A DNA stretch of 64,000 bases from Gelria sp. Kuro-4 (GCF_019668485.1 NZ_AP024619.1:619001-683000); one strand, 5' to 3'; counted from the stretch's first letter, positions 53,247 to 62,632 are shown. Notes: generated by a model not told the origin, from the sequence alone. A program made the numbers and translations.

Positions 53247-53579
53247 TCAACTTCTTGTGTAGTGCTTGGCAAAAGGAAAAAGGTATTCGCACACGCCTTC
53301 CTCGGTCCACCAGAAAATCACCCGTGCCTGTTTGTTCACTCGGAAGCTATACAGCTTGGGGTACTTTTTCAGCCCTTCGGGACGGGTGACTTTCCCCTCC
53401 AGCGCTTCCACGTTTAGACCGGGAGTTGGACGATAGGGCGGCGTAGTCAGGCAGCGCTCAAAGTATTCCCTTTTCTCTTCGATCTGGTCGGCCAGCTTCC
53501 GGTTGAACTCACGGATGTTAGCCAACTCCTCATCGTAGGTCGAGGTTCGGCGAAACTTGATCTCCCTGCCCATACTCAC
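53247..53579 (-). CDS. RelE/HigB-like toxin of a type II toxin-antitoxin pair
   Basis: 110 residues, basic, with LKKYPKLYSFRVNKQARVIF and EYLFPFAKHYTRS at the end, matching the RelE/ParE-fold pattern (R-x-x-K/N-x-x-x-R-V-I-F ... H-x-x-x-Y/S). Start overlaps the upstream gene stop by 4 bases (ATGA). Probable mRNA interferase or gyrase poison; class not certain. Confidence 0.7.
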   Translation of the reverse strand: MSMGREIKFRRTSTYDEELANIREFNRKLADQIEEKREYFERCLTTPPYRPTPGLNVEALEGKVTRPEGLKKYPKLYSFRVNKQARVIFWWTEEGVCEYLFPFAKHYTRS

Positions 53580-53833
53580 ACCTGGGGCTTGCTGTACTCG
53601 GTGTAGCGCTTTTCCTTAAGGTCTTCCGCCGCCCGGCCCAAGAGGTCTTGGAAACGCTGGCTTTCTTCGGGGGACAGGTGCCAAAAGTCGCCCTCACTAC
53701 CTTCATCGCCGATTTCAACGGGAATATCAAAATCCCGGGCAATCACCTTGAGCAGCTCGCGCAGCTCTTCCCGGCTTAACCGGTCTTTCTTGATAGCCGT
53801 CAGGTGCTTTCTTACCTTGGGGGATGGGAGCAT
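53576..53833 (-). CDS. Antitoxin partner
   Basis: 85 residues, acidic C-terminus: IGDEGSEGDFWHLSPEESQR. Coupled to the toxin gene by a 4-base overlap, antitoxin first, as in most type II modules. ATG with AGGAGG 7 bases upstream. No recognised DNA-binding motif beyond a basic N-terminus. Confidence 0.65.
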   Translation of the reverse strand: MLPSPKVRKHLTAIKKDRLSREELRELLKVIARDFDIPVEIGDEGSEGDFWHLSPEESQRFQDLLGRAAEDLKEKRYTEYSKPQV

Positions 53834-53999
53834 GGGACCACCTCCTCACCCACCATTATAGTGGAGACGTTAGGAACTTACAACCGCAGCCGTCTGCCTA
53901 TACCTCCTGGCGGGCGATGGTACCGCTGTCGGGCGCGGACCGTTCCCCGGCGCAGAAATTCCTCCTTTCCAGTGAGTCTCGTAGGCGAAAACCGGTCGT

Positions 54000-54028
54000 T
54001 TGCCCGCCGGCCTGCGGAGAAATATGAG
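54000..54028 (+). promoter_or_regulatory. Candidate promoter of the gamma-glutamyl operon
   Basis: TTGCCC (54000-54005), 17-base spacer, TATGAG (54023-54028), 65 bases before the GTG at 54093. Bases 53834-53999 show nothing else. Confidence 0.4.
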
Positions 54029-54092
54029 AAAAAATAGGATTCCGGCCCTGCGGTGGCCAATACCCTAACAAATCTGAAAGGAGGGTGAAGTT

Positions 54093-55841
54093 GTGAAGAA
54101 GCTCCGGACAATAAACGCGTTCCTGGCCCTGGTGCTCAGTGTTAGCCTGGTTGCTGGTTGCACTCCAAAGGCGCCACCGCCAGCGCAGCCGCCGGCCCAA
54201 ACCGAGGCCCGGAAACCGGCGGAATCACCAGCGCCACCACCGCTTAAGAATGTTGAAGTCGTAAGTAAGAATGGTATGGTGGCGGCAGCGCACCCGCTGG
54301 CGGCCGAAGCCGGTGTGGAGGTACTGAAAAAGGGCGGCAATGCCATTGATGCGGCCGTGGCCACTGCTCTTGCCGTCAGCGTCGTAGAGCCCAACGCCTC
54401 TGGCCTTGGCGGTGGAGGCTTCATGCTGATACGGTTTGCCAAGACCGGCGAGACCGTAGTTATCGACTATCGTGAGGTTGCCCCCCAGAAGGCCACCCCC
54501 GACATGTATAAGGTGGTTGACGGCAAAGTCGTGGACGATGCCGATCACATCGGGTACAAGGCGGTGGCTGTGCCGGGTTACGTAGCGGGTCTCAGTCTGG
54601 CTCTCAAGAAATACGGGACCATGAAGCTTGCCGACGTAATGCAACCGGCTATCAAGTATGCGGAAGAAGGAATCACCGTAACGGCGACTTTGAGCGGTAT
54701 CATCAAAGACAACTTTGACAAGATCAGCAAGTTCCCGGCTACGGCGAAGATTTACTTAAAAGACGGTCTGCCGTACGAAGCTGGGGACAAGCTGGTAAAC
54801 AAAGATTATGCCAAGACCCTGCGGCTGATTGCGGCCAAAGGCCCGGATGTGTTTTACAAAGGCGAGATCGCAGACGCCATTGCCAAGGACATGGCCGCGA
54901 ACGGCGGCCTGATTACCAAGGCCGACTTAGCGGCTTACCAACCGAGCATTAGAAAACCAGTCAGCGGCACCTACCGCGGCTATGAGATAATTTCCTCGCC
55001 ACCGCCCAGCTCCGGCGGCACACACGTGATTGAGATCCTCAACATGCTGGAAAATTACGATGTAAAGAAACTCGGCCACAACACGCCGGATGCACTGCAG
55101 CTTTGGACGGAAGTGATCCGGCGCGTCTTTGCCGATCGGGGCAAATACATGGGCGATCCAGCCGTGGTCAAGGTGCCGCTCGATGGATTGCTGAGTAAGG
55201 AGTACGCCAAGGAAAGAGCGAAAGACATCGACCTCAACAAAGCCGGCACCGAGGTGACGGCCGGCGATCCCAGCGCTTACGAGGGGGCGCACACCACCCA
55301 CCTCTCCGTCATCGATAAAGAAGGCAACATGGTGGCCTTGACCCAGACCATTGAGTGCTTCTTTGGTTCGGGCGTGGTGGTGCCCGGGCTGGGCTTCCTG
55401 CTGAACGACGAAATGGACGACTTTGATGTGGAACCTGGCCGGGCGAATTCCCCCGGACCGGGCAAGAAACCACTCTCCAGCATGTCGCCGACCTTGGTTC
55501 TCAAGGACGGTAAGCCGTTCCTCAGCGTCGGTTCACCCGGGGGACCGCGTATCATCACTGCGGTGGCTCAGGTTCTGAGCAACATCATCGATCACGGTAT
55601 GTCGATTCAGGAAGCGATCGAGGCCGCCCGCATCCATGCGGACAACCAGAGCGTTTACGTAGAAGGCCGTATTCCCGAACAGGTCCGGCAGGCCTTGGAA
55701 GCCAAGGGCCAGAAGGTTACGGTGAAGAAAGAATACGACCTTTACTTCGGTGGGGCCCAGGGTGTGTTGTTCGATACGGCTAAGGGTGAATTCCACGGCG
55801 GCGCCGATCCCCGCCGCGACGGCAAAGCCGTAGGCTACTAA
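54093..55841 (+). CDS. ggt: Gamma-glutamyltransferase, lipoprotein form
   Basis: 582 residues. Signal with lipobox LVAGC (about 19-23) and a Pro/Ala linker, so it is tethered outside. Ntn-hydrolase: the self-cleavage site and nucleophile Thr lie in GAHTTHLSVIDKEGNMVALT (about 405), with the glycine loop GSPGGPRIITAV and the N-terminal GGNAIDAAVATALAVSVVEP. Moves or hydrolyses gamma-glutamyl bonds (glutathione, poly-gamma-glutamate). GTG 54093 with GAAAGGAGGG. First gene of the operon. Confidence 0.94.
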   Translation: MKKLRTINAFLALVLSVSLVAGCTPKAPPPAQPPAQTEARKPAESPAPPPLKNVEVVSKNGMVAAAHPLAAEAGVEVLKKGGNAIDAAVATALAVSVVEPNASGLGGGGFMLIRFAKTGETVVIDYREVAPQKATPDMYKVVDGKVVDDADHIGYKAVAVPGYVAGLSLALKKYGTMKLADVMQPAIKYAEEGITVTATLSGIIKDNFDKISKFPATAKIYLKDGLPYEAGDKLVNKDYAKTLRLIAAKGPDVFYKGEIADAIAKDMAANGGLITKADLAAYQPSIRKPVSGTYRGYEIISSPPPSSGGTHVIEILNMLENYDVKKLGHNTPDALQLWTEVIRRVFADRGKYMGDPAVVKVPLDGLLSKEYAKERAKDIDLNKAGTEVTAGDPSAYEGAHTTHLSVIDKEGNMVALTQTIECFFGSGVVVPGLGFLLNDEMDDFDVEPGRANSPGPGKKPLSSMSPTLVLKDGKPFLSVGSPGGPRIITAVAQVLSNIIDHGMSIQEAIEAARIHADNQSVYVEGRIPEQVRQALEAKGQKVTVKKEYDLYFGGAQGVLFDTAKGEFHGGADPRRDGKAVGY

Positions 55842-55859
55842 ACCAGGAGGAGAATTACT

Positions 55860-56492
55860 TTGTATGTACGCCGGAAAGCAGTGACTCTTTTCTCCCTGGT
55901 GCTTGCCCTCATGCTAGTTGCGGCTGGTTGCAGTTCACCTGCACCGAAGCAAGAGAGCGTACCCGGAGGTAAGGCACCGTCTGCACAGCAAGAGGTGAAG
56001 CGATTAAGTGGTCCTATGGCTGAACAGCCGGCCCTTATCACCTCCATCGGTCAGAGTGCGGACGCTCAGATGGTGAAGGCATTGGCCACCAAAGCTGCGC
56101 TAAAGTTTGAGTTTAATCCCTTGGCGACGGAAGCACAGATTCCAACTGGCACGAAAACGCTGGTGGCGGTTATCGGCGGCAGTTCCAAGGGTTTAGGCGC
56201 TGCGGGAATCAAGGCGGAGGACGAACTGGCGCGCGCCAAAGCGCTGGTCGCGAAGGCGAAAGCGGAGAATCTGAAAGTGGTAGCGCTGCATGTTGGGGGC
56301 GAAGCACGCCGCGGCGCTCTTTCGGATGGCTTTATCAAGGAAATCGCCCCGCAGGCGGACCTGCTCATCGTAGTAGAAGAGGGCAACAAGGATGGCCTGT
56401 TTACGCAGATTGCAGCTTCAAAGGAGATCCCTTTGGAACTCGTGCCTAATGTCTCGGCCAGCCTAGAACCCTTGAAAAAGGCGTTCAAGTGA
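55860..56492 (+). CDS. DUF6305-family lipoprotein
   Basis: 210 residues from TTG 55860 (AGGAGG 9 bases upstream). Lipobox LMLVAAGCSS, then a Rossmann-like domain: ITSIGQSADAQMVKALATKA, TLVAVIGGSSKGLGAAGIK, VVALHVGGEARRGALSDGFI. Extracellular partner of unknown role; 18 bases after ggt. I place it in DUF6305 from memory. Could bind a ligand for the permease encoded next (inference). Confidence 0.7.
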   Translation: MYVRRKAVTLFSLVLALMLVAAGCSSPAPKQESVPGGKAPSAQQEVKRLSGPMAEQPALITSIGQSADAQMVKALATKAALKFEFNPLATEAQIPTGTKTLVAVIGGSSKGLGAAGIKAEDELARAKALVAKAKAENLKVVALHVGGEARRGALSDGFIKEIAPQADLLIVVEEGNKDGLFTQIAASKEIPLELVPNVSASLEPLKKAFK

Positions 56493-56554
56493 AAACGGTA
56501 ATAGGAAGGGCGCGGGCCAGGAGCCCGCGCCTCTCCGCCGGGGAGGATTGACGA

Positions 56555-57826
56555 GTGAGCGTTGAGCTGTTGGCGTTTTTACTAATGCTGGCGGTCTTTA
56601 TCGGATCATCCTTCTGGGCCAAGCTGCCGATCGGCCTGGCTATGGTTGCAGCTGCAATAGCGGGAACGCTCGTTTCCGGGTTTGGTGTTCCAGTTCGACA
56701 CTTGGTTGAAGGCATGTTCGGCTATCTGGATACGGTTCTCGTTATTGCCACTGCCATGGTTTTCATGAAGGTTGTGCAGGAGTGTGGCGCCCTGCAGTTC
56801 ATCACCCAAAGTGTCTTTGTGCATGCCTATAAGCACCCGACCATTCTTCTGGTGTTCCTCATGCTGGTCAGCATGTTTCCCGGCATGATCACCGGGTCGT
56901 CCACTGCCTCGGTGCTCACCACCGGTGCTATCGTGGCCCCTATCCTACTGTCCATGGGTTTTCCCAAGGTGGATGCGGCGGCCTTTATTGCTATGGCGGC
57001 TTTGTTCGGGATGATTGCACCGCCGGTTAATCTCCCTGCCATGATCATCGGTGCCGGCGTCGACATGCCGTACATGGGCTTTACCAAACCGCTTCTCCTG
57101 TTAACCATGCCACTCGCTGTTTTCACGGCTCTTTACCTGGGGCTGCGCTTCGTCAACAGTGAACGCATGCGTGAGGTGGCGCTCAGCCTCAGAAACGAAC
57201 AAGGTGCTACGGGAGTTCGCTCGATCTTACCGCTGGGGGCCCTTCTCTTGCTAATGTTAGTACCTAAATGGATGCCTCACCTGGTCCCCGATCCCGGTCT
57301 TCCTCTCACTTTCCTTCTTGCGAGCCTGAGCGGCTTTCTCGCGCAGCCACGGCTCAACTTCACAAAGGTAGCTCTGATCGCCGTGCACGACGCTCTGCCG
57401 GTCATGGGCATTCTCATGGGCGTTGGTATGTTCATTCAGGCCATGACCCTTACCGGCGTCCGGGGCTTGATAGTGGTAGGAGTTCTTGGTCTGCCGTCTC
57501 TCTTGCTCTATCTGGGGATCGCCCTGGCCATGCCGGCCTTCGGGGCGGTGTCTTCTTTCGGTTCTGCTTCCGTTCTAGGGGTGCCGTTTCTCCTCGCGCT
57601 TCTCAGTCAAAACCAGGTCATCACCGGTTCCGCCTTGTCGTTAATTGCTTCCTTGGGTGACCTGGTCCCACCCACGGCTCTGGCAGGTATCTTTGCCGCC
57701 CAGGTACTGGAAATGGACAACTACTTTCCTGTGCTCAGAAAATGCATTGTACCTTCTGTCGCCATCGTTCTTGTCGGCCTGGCGGCAATTCTAGGAGCCA
57801 ACGCGCTGGCCGCATGGATGCTGTAG
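56555..57826 (+). CDS. TRAP-type large permease (DctM-like)
   Basis: 423 residues, about 12 membrane helices. Family features: IGLAMVAAAIAGTLVSGFG, MFPGMITGSSTASVLTTGAI, the MIAPPVNLPAMI segment and a second half ASLGDLVPPTALAGIFAAQV (P-P-x-x-x). GTG with GGGGAGG upstream. A hairpin (CGCGGGCC/GGAGCCCGCG, 56503-56525) sits before it. The usual TRAP small permease and periplasmic receptor are not seen, so the substrate-binding partner may be the DUF6305 lipoprotein. Confidence 0.82.
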   Translation: MSVELLAFLLMLAVFIGSSFWAKLPIGLAMVAAAIAGTLVSGFGVPVRHLVEGMFGYLDTVLVIATAMVFMKVVQECGALQFITQSVFVHAYKHPTILLVFLMLVSMFPGMITGSSTASVLTTGAIVAPILLSMGFPKVDAAAFIAMAALFGMIAPPVNLPAMIIGAGVDMPYMGFTKPLLLLTMPLAVFTALYLGLRFVNSERMREVALSLRNEQGATGVRSILPLGALLLLMLVPKWMPHLVPDPGLPLTFLLASLSGFLAQPRLNFTKVALIAVHDALPVMGILMGVGMFIQAMTLTGVRGLIVVGVLGLPSLLLYLGIALAMPAFGAVSSFGSASVLGVPFLLALLSQNQVITGSALSLIASLGDLVPPTALAGIFAAQVLEMDNYFPVLRKCIVPSVAIVLVGLAAILGANALAAWML

Positions 57827-57838
57827 GGGGTGCGGGCA

Positions 57839-57988
57839 ATGATGATGACGCTGATCTACCGTGTTATCCTCGGCGGGGTACTCTTGGCCACGGTCATCAA
57901 CATGCTGCGCGAGAAAGACCTTAAGCTTCAGGCCAATGGAGCGCTGGTGATCATTCCTTTGGTTCTGCGCCTCCTGATGATCAAGTGA
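57839..57988 (+). CDS. 49-residue membrane protein
   Basis: MMMTLIYRVILGGVLLATVI and a second hydrophobic stretch ALVIIPLVLRLLMIK with a charged bridge NMLREKDLKL: two membrane helices. It begins 12 bases after the permease stop, and GGGGGTG lies 4 bases before the first ATG. Possibly a TRAP small-subunit substitute; no family recognised. Confidence 0.6.
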   Translation: MMMTLIYRVILGGVLLATVINMLREKDLKLQANGALVIIPLVLRLLMIK

Positions 57989-58003
57989 GGAAGGGATGTT
58001 GAC

Positions 58004-59137
58004 GTGCGGCTCAAAGGTTCAAAGCTGACAGCTCTTGGCTTCCTGGTATTAGCCGGATTTGTGATCCTTAACAGCGGTTTCACGTTCCGGGAGATGTTTC
58101 GCCCAGAGCCCATTGTGCCAGGCCCTGGTGTTACCGAGGTGAAGCATCTGAGCGATTACTTTCCGGGTCTCAAAGGCACGGCCGGCGATACCGAGGTGTA
58201 CGTTTTGGCCGGGAAAGAAGCGGGCGGAACGGCACTGGTGTTGGGCGGTACGCATCCGAATGAACCGGCCGGTTTTCTAGCAGCCGTTCTCTTGATTGAA
58301 AACGCGGTACCATCCCGGGGCCGCTTGCTCGTTATCCCCCGCGCCAACAACAGCGGCTTTACCCATACCGACCCGCAGGAAGGGACCCCCCAGAAGTTTA
58401 CCATAAAGACGCCCTCCGGCGAGCGTTGGTTCCGCTTCGGATCGCGGGCGACAAACCCGGTGGACCAGTGGCCGGACCCCGATATCTATATTCATGCGGC
58501 TTCGGGGCAGAGGCTCTCCGGCAGCGAGGTGCGGAATCTAAACCGCGCCTATCCCGGCCGCCCGGATGGCAATCTGACCGAAAAAGTGGCTTACGGCATC
58601 GTCCAGCTTATCAAGGTGGAAAAGGTGGATCTCACCATCGACCTGCACGAGGCTTCCCCGGAATACCCGGTTATCCATGCCACGGTGGCCCATGATCGCG
58701 CCATGCCCATGGCGGCGGAGGTGACCATGAACCTGCAGGTGGAAGGAATAGAGATGGGACTGGAACCCTCACCGGTGAACTTCCACGGCCTTAGTCACCG
58801 GGAACTAGGCGATTATACGGACACGCTGGCTATCCTCATGGAGTCGGCCAACCCCTCCCAGGGGCGTTTGCGGGGGCGCACCGACGAAGCCTTGGTGGTC
58901 AAGGGGCAGGACAAGGAGTACGTTCAGGCGGCCAAGCTGGGGCGGCTTTTCGTTCCCTTTGATGAGAAGGGACACCCACTGGAAGAACGGGTGGGCCGCC
59001 ACACGACCGCTGTGGCTGCTTACCTGGAGGCGCTGGGTCGGTACAAGCCGGGGGCGGACATGGCCGTCGAGGGTATCCCTAAACTGCCGGAGCTCATGGC
59101 GGAAGGTGTGGGTGCCTTTCTCAAGCCGGTGAGATAA
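58004..59137 (+). CDS. Succinylglutamate desuccinylase/aspartoacylase family protein (1)
   Basis: 377 residues. N-terminal membrane anchor (ALGFLVLAGFVILNSGF). M14-like zinc site: VLGGTHPNEPAGFLAAVLL (H-x-x-E) and LTIDLHEASPEYPVIH with the third ligand. The insert EGTPQKFTIKTPSGERWFRF may shape a larger substrate pocket. GTG with GAGGAAGGG upstream. Predicted exported amide or ester hydrolase acting near the cell surface, perhaps on gamma-glutamyl chains (inference). Confidence 0.82.
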   Translation: MRLKGSKLTALGFLVLAGFVILNSGFTFREMFRPEPIVPGPGVTEVKHLSDYFPGLKGTAGDTEVYVLAGKEAGGTALVLGGTHPNEPAGFLAAVLLIENAVPSRGRLLVIPRANNSGFTHTDPQEGTPQKFTIKTPSGERWFRFGSRATNPVDQWPDPDIYIHAASGQRLSGSEVRNLNRAYPGRPDGNLTEKVAYGIVQLIKVEKVDLTIDLHEASPEYPVIHATVAHDRAMPMAAEVTMNLQVEGIEMGLEPSPVNFHGLSHRELGDYTDTLAILMESANPSQGRLRGRTDEALVVKGQDKEYVQAAKLGRLFVPFDEKGHPLEERVGRHTTAVAAYLEALGRYKPGADMAVEGIPKLPELMAEGVGAFLKPVR

Positions 59138-59901
59138 TGACTGGCCGGGCGAAGATACGCTGGCTACTGGTCTGCCTGGGTCTCGGTATACTGCTCGGTA
59201 TCGGTGGCATGGCTGAGGTGGGCACGCCCGTTGCCCCGGTGACCAGAGAAGTCATCGGCACGGGCAAGTACCAAACACAGGCCTACGTCTTCACAGGTGC
59301 TGGGCCGGGGCCGACGGTTTTAGTGGTGGGTGGCGTCCACGGCAACGAGCCGGCAGGGCACCTGGCCGCGCTCAGGCTGGCGAAAAGACGCTGGCGGCTG
59401 GCGCGCGGGCGGCTGATCATTGTGCCTGCTGCCAACGCACCCGCGCTTAAACTGGGCTTACGCGCGGTGCCCTACGAAGGCGATCTTAACCGCAGCTTCA
59501 GCGCCGGAGCGAACGGGCAGGGGGCGGGGGCGTTGGCGTGCGCTCTCCTTGCGGCGGTGGAGAGTTGGCACGTGGCCGCCGCAGTAGACCTGCACGAGGG
59601 GCGCGACTACGCAGCACACGCGGAGGAGAGTGTAGGCCGGTCGGTGATCATCTATCCCAATGATGCCTCGGCAACCCTCGCCTTGGCTGTTCTAGAAGCC
59701 CTGAACGCGCCGCCCGGCACGGGAGCTGCGTTTACTCCATTGGGTCCTCCGGTCCAGGGTTCCCTGACCGCGGCGCTAGGTGCTGAAGGTGCCGCGGCCC
59801 TTATTATCGAAACGAGCGAACGCGATCCCCTGGAACAAAGAGTAAAAGAACACTGTTTGGCGGTTGAACAAGCTCTTCAAACCCTGGGACTACTGCAGTA
59901 A
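59137..59901 (+). CDS. Succinylglutamate desuccinylase/aspartoacylase family protein (2)
   Basis: 254 residues, shorter paralogue-like neighbour. N-terminal membrane segment (WLLVCLGLGILLGIGGMAEV), zinc motif VVGGVHGNEPAGHLAALRLA and VDLHEGRDYAAH. The ATG overlaps the stop of the previous gene by one base. Two such enzymes side by side suggest different chain ends or lengths as substrates. Confidence 0.82.
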   Translation: MTGRAKIRWLLVCLGLGILLGIGGMAEVGTPVAPVTREVIGTGKYQTQAYVFTGAGPGPTVLVVGGVHGNEPAGHLAALRLAKRRWRLARGRLIIVPAANAPALKLGLRAVPYEGDLNRSFSAGANGQGAGALACALLAAVESWHVAAAVDLHEGRDYAAHAEESVGRSVIIYPNDASATLALAVLEALNAPPGTGAAFTPLGPPVQGSLTAALGAEGAAALIIETSERDPLEQRVKEHCLAVEQALQTLGLLQ

Positions 59902-59966
59902 GTAGAAGGGATATCCATCATTTTGCCGAATCATTGCGAGAGAGTCTGATGGGTGGAGGCAGGGGT

Positions 59967-61169
59967 ATGCTTGTCCTTGCCGGCATGTTCCTTGGTTTTA
60001 TTATGCTCGGCATTGGGGAGAAGAAGCGTCACCGGCGCAATCTGTCCCTGATCCCGGTACGAGTGCATGTTAACGGAACGCGCGGCAAATCCACCGTTAC
60101 CCGGTTGATCGCCGCGGGACTGCGAGCGGGCGGGCGCCGGGTGGTAGCTAAGACCACTGGCACCGCCGCACGCCTGATTCTCCCGGATGGGAGCGAAAAG
60201 GCTGTTGCCCGGCGGGGACCAGCTAATATCCGGGAACAGCTGGCGGTGGTGGCGGAAGCAGCCCGGCTGGGAGCCGATACGCTGGTGGTGGAGTGCATGG
60301 CCGTGCAACCGGAGTTGCAGCGGGTGAGCGAGGCGGAATTCATGCGGGCAACCGTTGGCGTTATCACCAATGTTCGCCCGGACCATTTAGATGTCATGGG
60401 GCCGAGGCTGAGCGACGTGGCGCGCAACCTGGCGCGAACTATCCCCACCGGGTCGACCGTATTCACGGCGGAAGGGGAAGCGGACATGCTGAGCATCCTG
60501 GAGCGCGAAGCGCACCGGCGAGGGAGCACGCTGGTAGCTGTTCCTTCCGGCACCGCACCGGCCGGCTTTGTCCGTGATTTCGCGTATCGCATGTTTCCGG
60601 ACAACCTGGCCCTGGCGCTGGCTGTCTGCCAGCATCTGGGTGTGCCGCCCGCGGTTGCGTACCAGGGTATGTGTGCGGCCCAGCCCGATCCAGGGGTACT
60701 GCGCGTTTTCCGCTGGCCGGCCAAGGACCGTTCCTGGCTGTGTGTTAACGCCTTCGCAGCCAACGATCCCGTTTCCACGGCCGCTGTCTTGTCCACGCTG
60801 CCACCGGCGTCGGGGCCGCTGGTTTATCTTGTCAACCTGCGGCCGGACCGGCCGCAGCGTACCCTGCAGTACGCGACCCTCGTAGGCGGAGCCGAGGTTG
60901 ATCAGGTGGTGGTGCTGGGGGCCCAGCGCAAGCTCTTTGCCCGTCTGGCCGTCTGGCGGGGCGTCGCCCCGGAACGCCTGCTCCTACCGCCGCAGCGCAG
61001 CGCGGCCGACGTCATGGCGGCACTCTGTCCCGGCCCGGGGACGCTGGTGGGTATCGGTAACATCGCGGGCTTAGGGCAGGAACTGGTCGAACTGTGGGAG
61101 CGGGAGGGGGAGGTACTGCATGGAAGTCACCTTTGGCTTGGGGGTGCTCCTCAGTTTAGCCGCGCATGA
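59967..61169 (+). CDS. pgsB: Poly-gamma-glutamate synthase PgsB/CapB
   Basis: 400 residues. N-terminal membrane helix then the amide-ligase fold of the Mur family: RVHVNGTRGKSTVTRLIAAG (P-loop, about 32-51), KTTGTAARLILPDG, ECMAVQPELQR, VGVITNVRPDHLDVMGP, and a C-terminal LVGIGNIAG. It adds glutamates through the gamma-carboxyl at the membrane. ATG 59967 has GGTGGAGG upstream; a TTG 33 bases earlier is possible. Overlaps pgsC by 50 bases. Confidence 0.93.
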   Translation: MLVLAGMFLGFIMLGIGEKKRHRRNLSLIPVRVHVNGTRGKSTVTRLIAAGLRAGGRRVVAKTTGTAARLILPDGSEKAVARRGPANIREQLAVVAEAARLGADTLVVECMAVQPELQRVSEAEFMRATVGVITNVRPDHLDVMGPRLSDVARNLARTIPTGSTVFTAEGEADMLSILEREAHRRGSTLVAVPSGTAPAGFVRDFAYRMFPDNLALALAVCQHLGVPPAVAYQGMCAAQPDPGVLRVFRWPAKDRSWLCVNAFAANDPVSTAAVLSTLPPASGPLVYLVNLRPDRPQRTLQYATLVGGAEVDQVVVLGAQRKLFARLAVWRGVAPERLLLPPQRSAADVMAALCPGPGTLVGIGNIAGLGQELVELWEREGEVLHGSHLWLGGAPQFSRA

Positions 61170-61539
61170 GCTTCTGAACGTAAGTCCCGGCGGAATCATT
61201 GTCCCGGGGTACTTGGCGCTCTACCTCACCCAACCGGCGCGGCTCGGGGGGACGTTCTTGGTGAGCCTGGCCACCCTCGGTGTTGTCAAGCTCTTGAGTA
61301 ACGCAATCATCCTGTACGGCCGGCGCAAGTTCGCCTGCTACGTGGTTGTGGGACTCATCCTCACCTGGGTGCTCGCAGCCTTACACCTCAATCTGGCCGG
61401 TCCCTGGCGGGCACTGGGTTATGTTATCCCGGGCCTGATCGCGCGCGATATGGAGCGACAAGGGGTTCTGGCCACGGTGGCTGCCGCGTTGCTGGTTGCT
61501 TGCTTGGTGTATACTTTTTCCCTGGCGCTACGAGGTTGA
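61120..61539 (+). CDS. pgsC: Poly-gamma-glutamate synthesis protein PgsC/CapC
   Basis: 139 residues, four to five membrane helices: AHELLNVSPGGIIVPGYLAL is the conserved N-terminal motif, followed by FACYVVVGLILTWVLAALHL and GYVIPGLIARDMERQG. Forms the membrane complex with PgsB. It overlaps the end of pgsB in another frame, a known arrangement in these operons. Confidence 0.93.
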   Translation: MEVTFGLGVLLSLAAHELLNVSPGGIIVPGYLALYLTQPARLGGTFLVSLATLGVVKLLSNAIILYGRRKFACYVVVGLILTWVLAALHLNLAGPWRALGYVIPGLIARDMERQGVLATVAAALLVACLVYTFSLALRG

Positions 61540-61543
61540 GCGT

Positions 61544-62632
61544 ATGTTGATACAGCTCTCGAAGCGTTATCTTGCAGTCCTTACGGCCGCGGCCCTGCTG
61601 GCGTATGTACTGGTGTGGGCCTACACCTGCCGGCCGGTCCGACGCCCGCACCCGGCCCATGCTGCCATGCTGGAAGCGGCGGGCACCATGAAGCGGGCCG
61701 CGCAACAAGTGGCCCTGGAACGCCGCCGAAGCGGTTGGCGGCCCGGTCCGGAAGATCCGAACGCCACGGGTTTAATCGGCGCGGAGACCAGTGTCATCAC
61801 GACCACCCTGGGGAACCTGAGCGCCAAGCGGACTGCCACCAATCCGAACTTTGCCGCCCTCATCGTGCGTTTGCTCTGGGAGGCGGGCGTCCGGCCCGGG
61901 GATACGGTGGCGGCTTCTTTTTCCGGGTCTTTTCCTGGTCTTAACATCGCCACCATGGCGGCTGGACAGGCACTGCGCCTAAGGCTCATTGTTATCTCCT
62001 CGGTCGGGGCCTCTTCCTGGGGGGCCAACCTGCCCACCTTGACGTGGCCGGATCTGGAGCGCCTGCTCATCCGCGCCCACGTATTGGCGGACGTACCGAC
62101 GGCTGTTACCTTAGGGGGCGGCGAAGACCTAGGCCATGGATTTTCCGCAGCCGGCCTGGCAGCTGCCCAGGCCGCGGCCAGGCGCAGCGGGTTTCCTCTG
62201 CTGAAGGCAAACAGCTGGCCCGAGCAGCTGCAGACACGCCTGGATTTTTACACGCACGCCGCCGGCAGGCAACCGATCAAGGCGTATGTTAACGTGGGCG
62301 GTAATGCGGCCAGCCTCGGCGTTTATCCGGCCAGCGAGCGTATTGCCGGCGGGCTGAACCCAGGCGGCGTTTTATTGGGGTTACCTAAGGCAGGAGAGGG
62401 GAATGCTCACACTTTTTTGCGCCGCGGGGTGCCGGTGCTGAACCTCCTCGATGTACGAAGCCTTGCCCTGCGCTATGGTCTGCCCGTTGACCCGGTGCCC
62501 TTGCCCGAACCGGGGCAGGGCGGTATTTACGAGCGCGCGGTTCCGGTCGCGCTGCGCTGGGCCGGTGTGCTGCTGCTGAGTTTCTTGACCGGTGTGGTGG
62601 CTTGGGTGGGTGCAAAGGAGGCTGCGCGGTGA
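61544..62632 (+). CDS. pgsW: Poly-gamma-glutamate system protein PgsW
   Basis: 362 residues from ATG 61544, 4 bases after pgsC. N-terminal helix YLAVLTAAALLAYVLVWAYT; the body has NATGLIGAETSVITTTLGNL, TVAASFSGSFPGLNIATMAA and YVNVGGNAASLGVYPASERI; a second C-terminal helix ends the protein. Matches the poly-gamma-glutamate system protein family (TIGR04332) seen beside pgsBC in anaerobes. Its biochemical role is unknown. Confidence 0.85.
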   Translation: MLIQLSKRYLAVLTAAALLAYVLVWAYTCRPVRRPHPAHAAMLEAAGTMKRAAQQVALERRRSGWRPGPEDPNATGLIGAETSVITTTLGNLSAKRTATNPNFAALIVRLLWEAGVRPGDTVAASFSGSFPGLNIATMAAGQALRLRLIVISSVGASSWGANLPTLTWPDLERLLIRAHVLADVPTAVTLGGGEDLGHGFSAAGLAAAQAAARRSGFPLLKANSWPEQLQTRLDFYTHAAGRQPIKAYVNVGGNAASLGVYPASERIAGGLNPGGVLLGLPKAGEGNAHTFLRRGVPVLNLLDVRSLALRYGLPVDPVPLPEPGQGGIYERAVPVALRWAGVLLLSFLTGVVAWVGAKEAAR

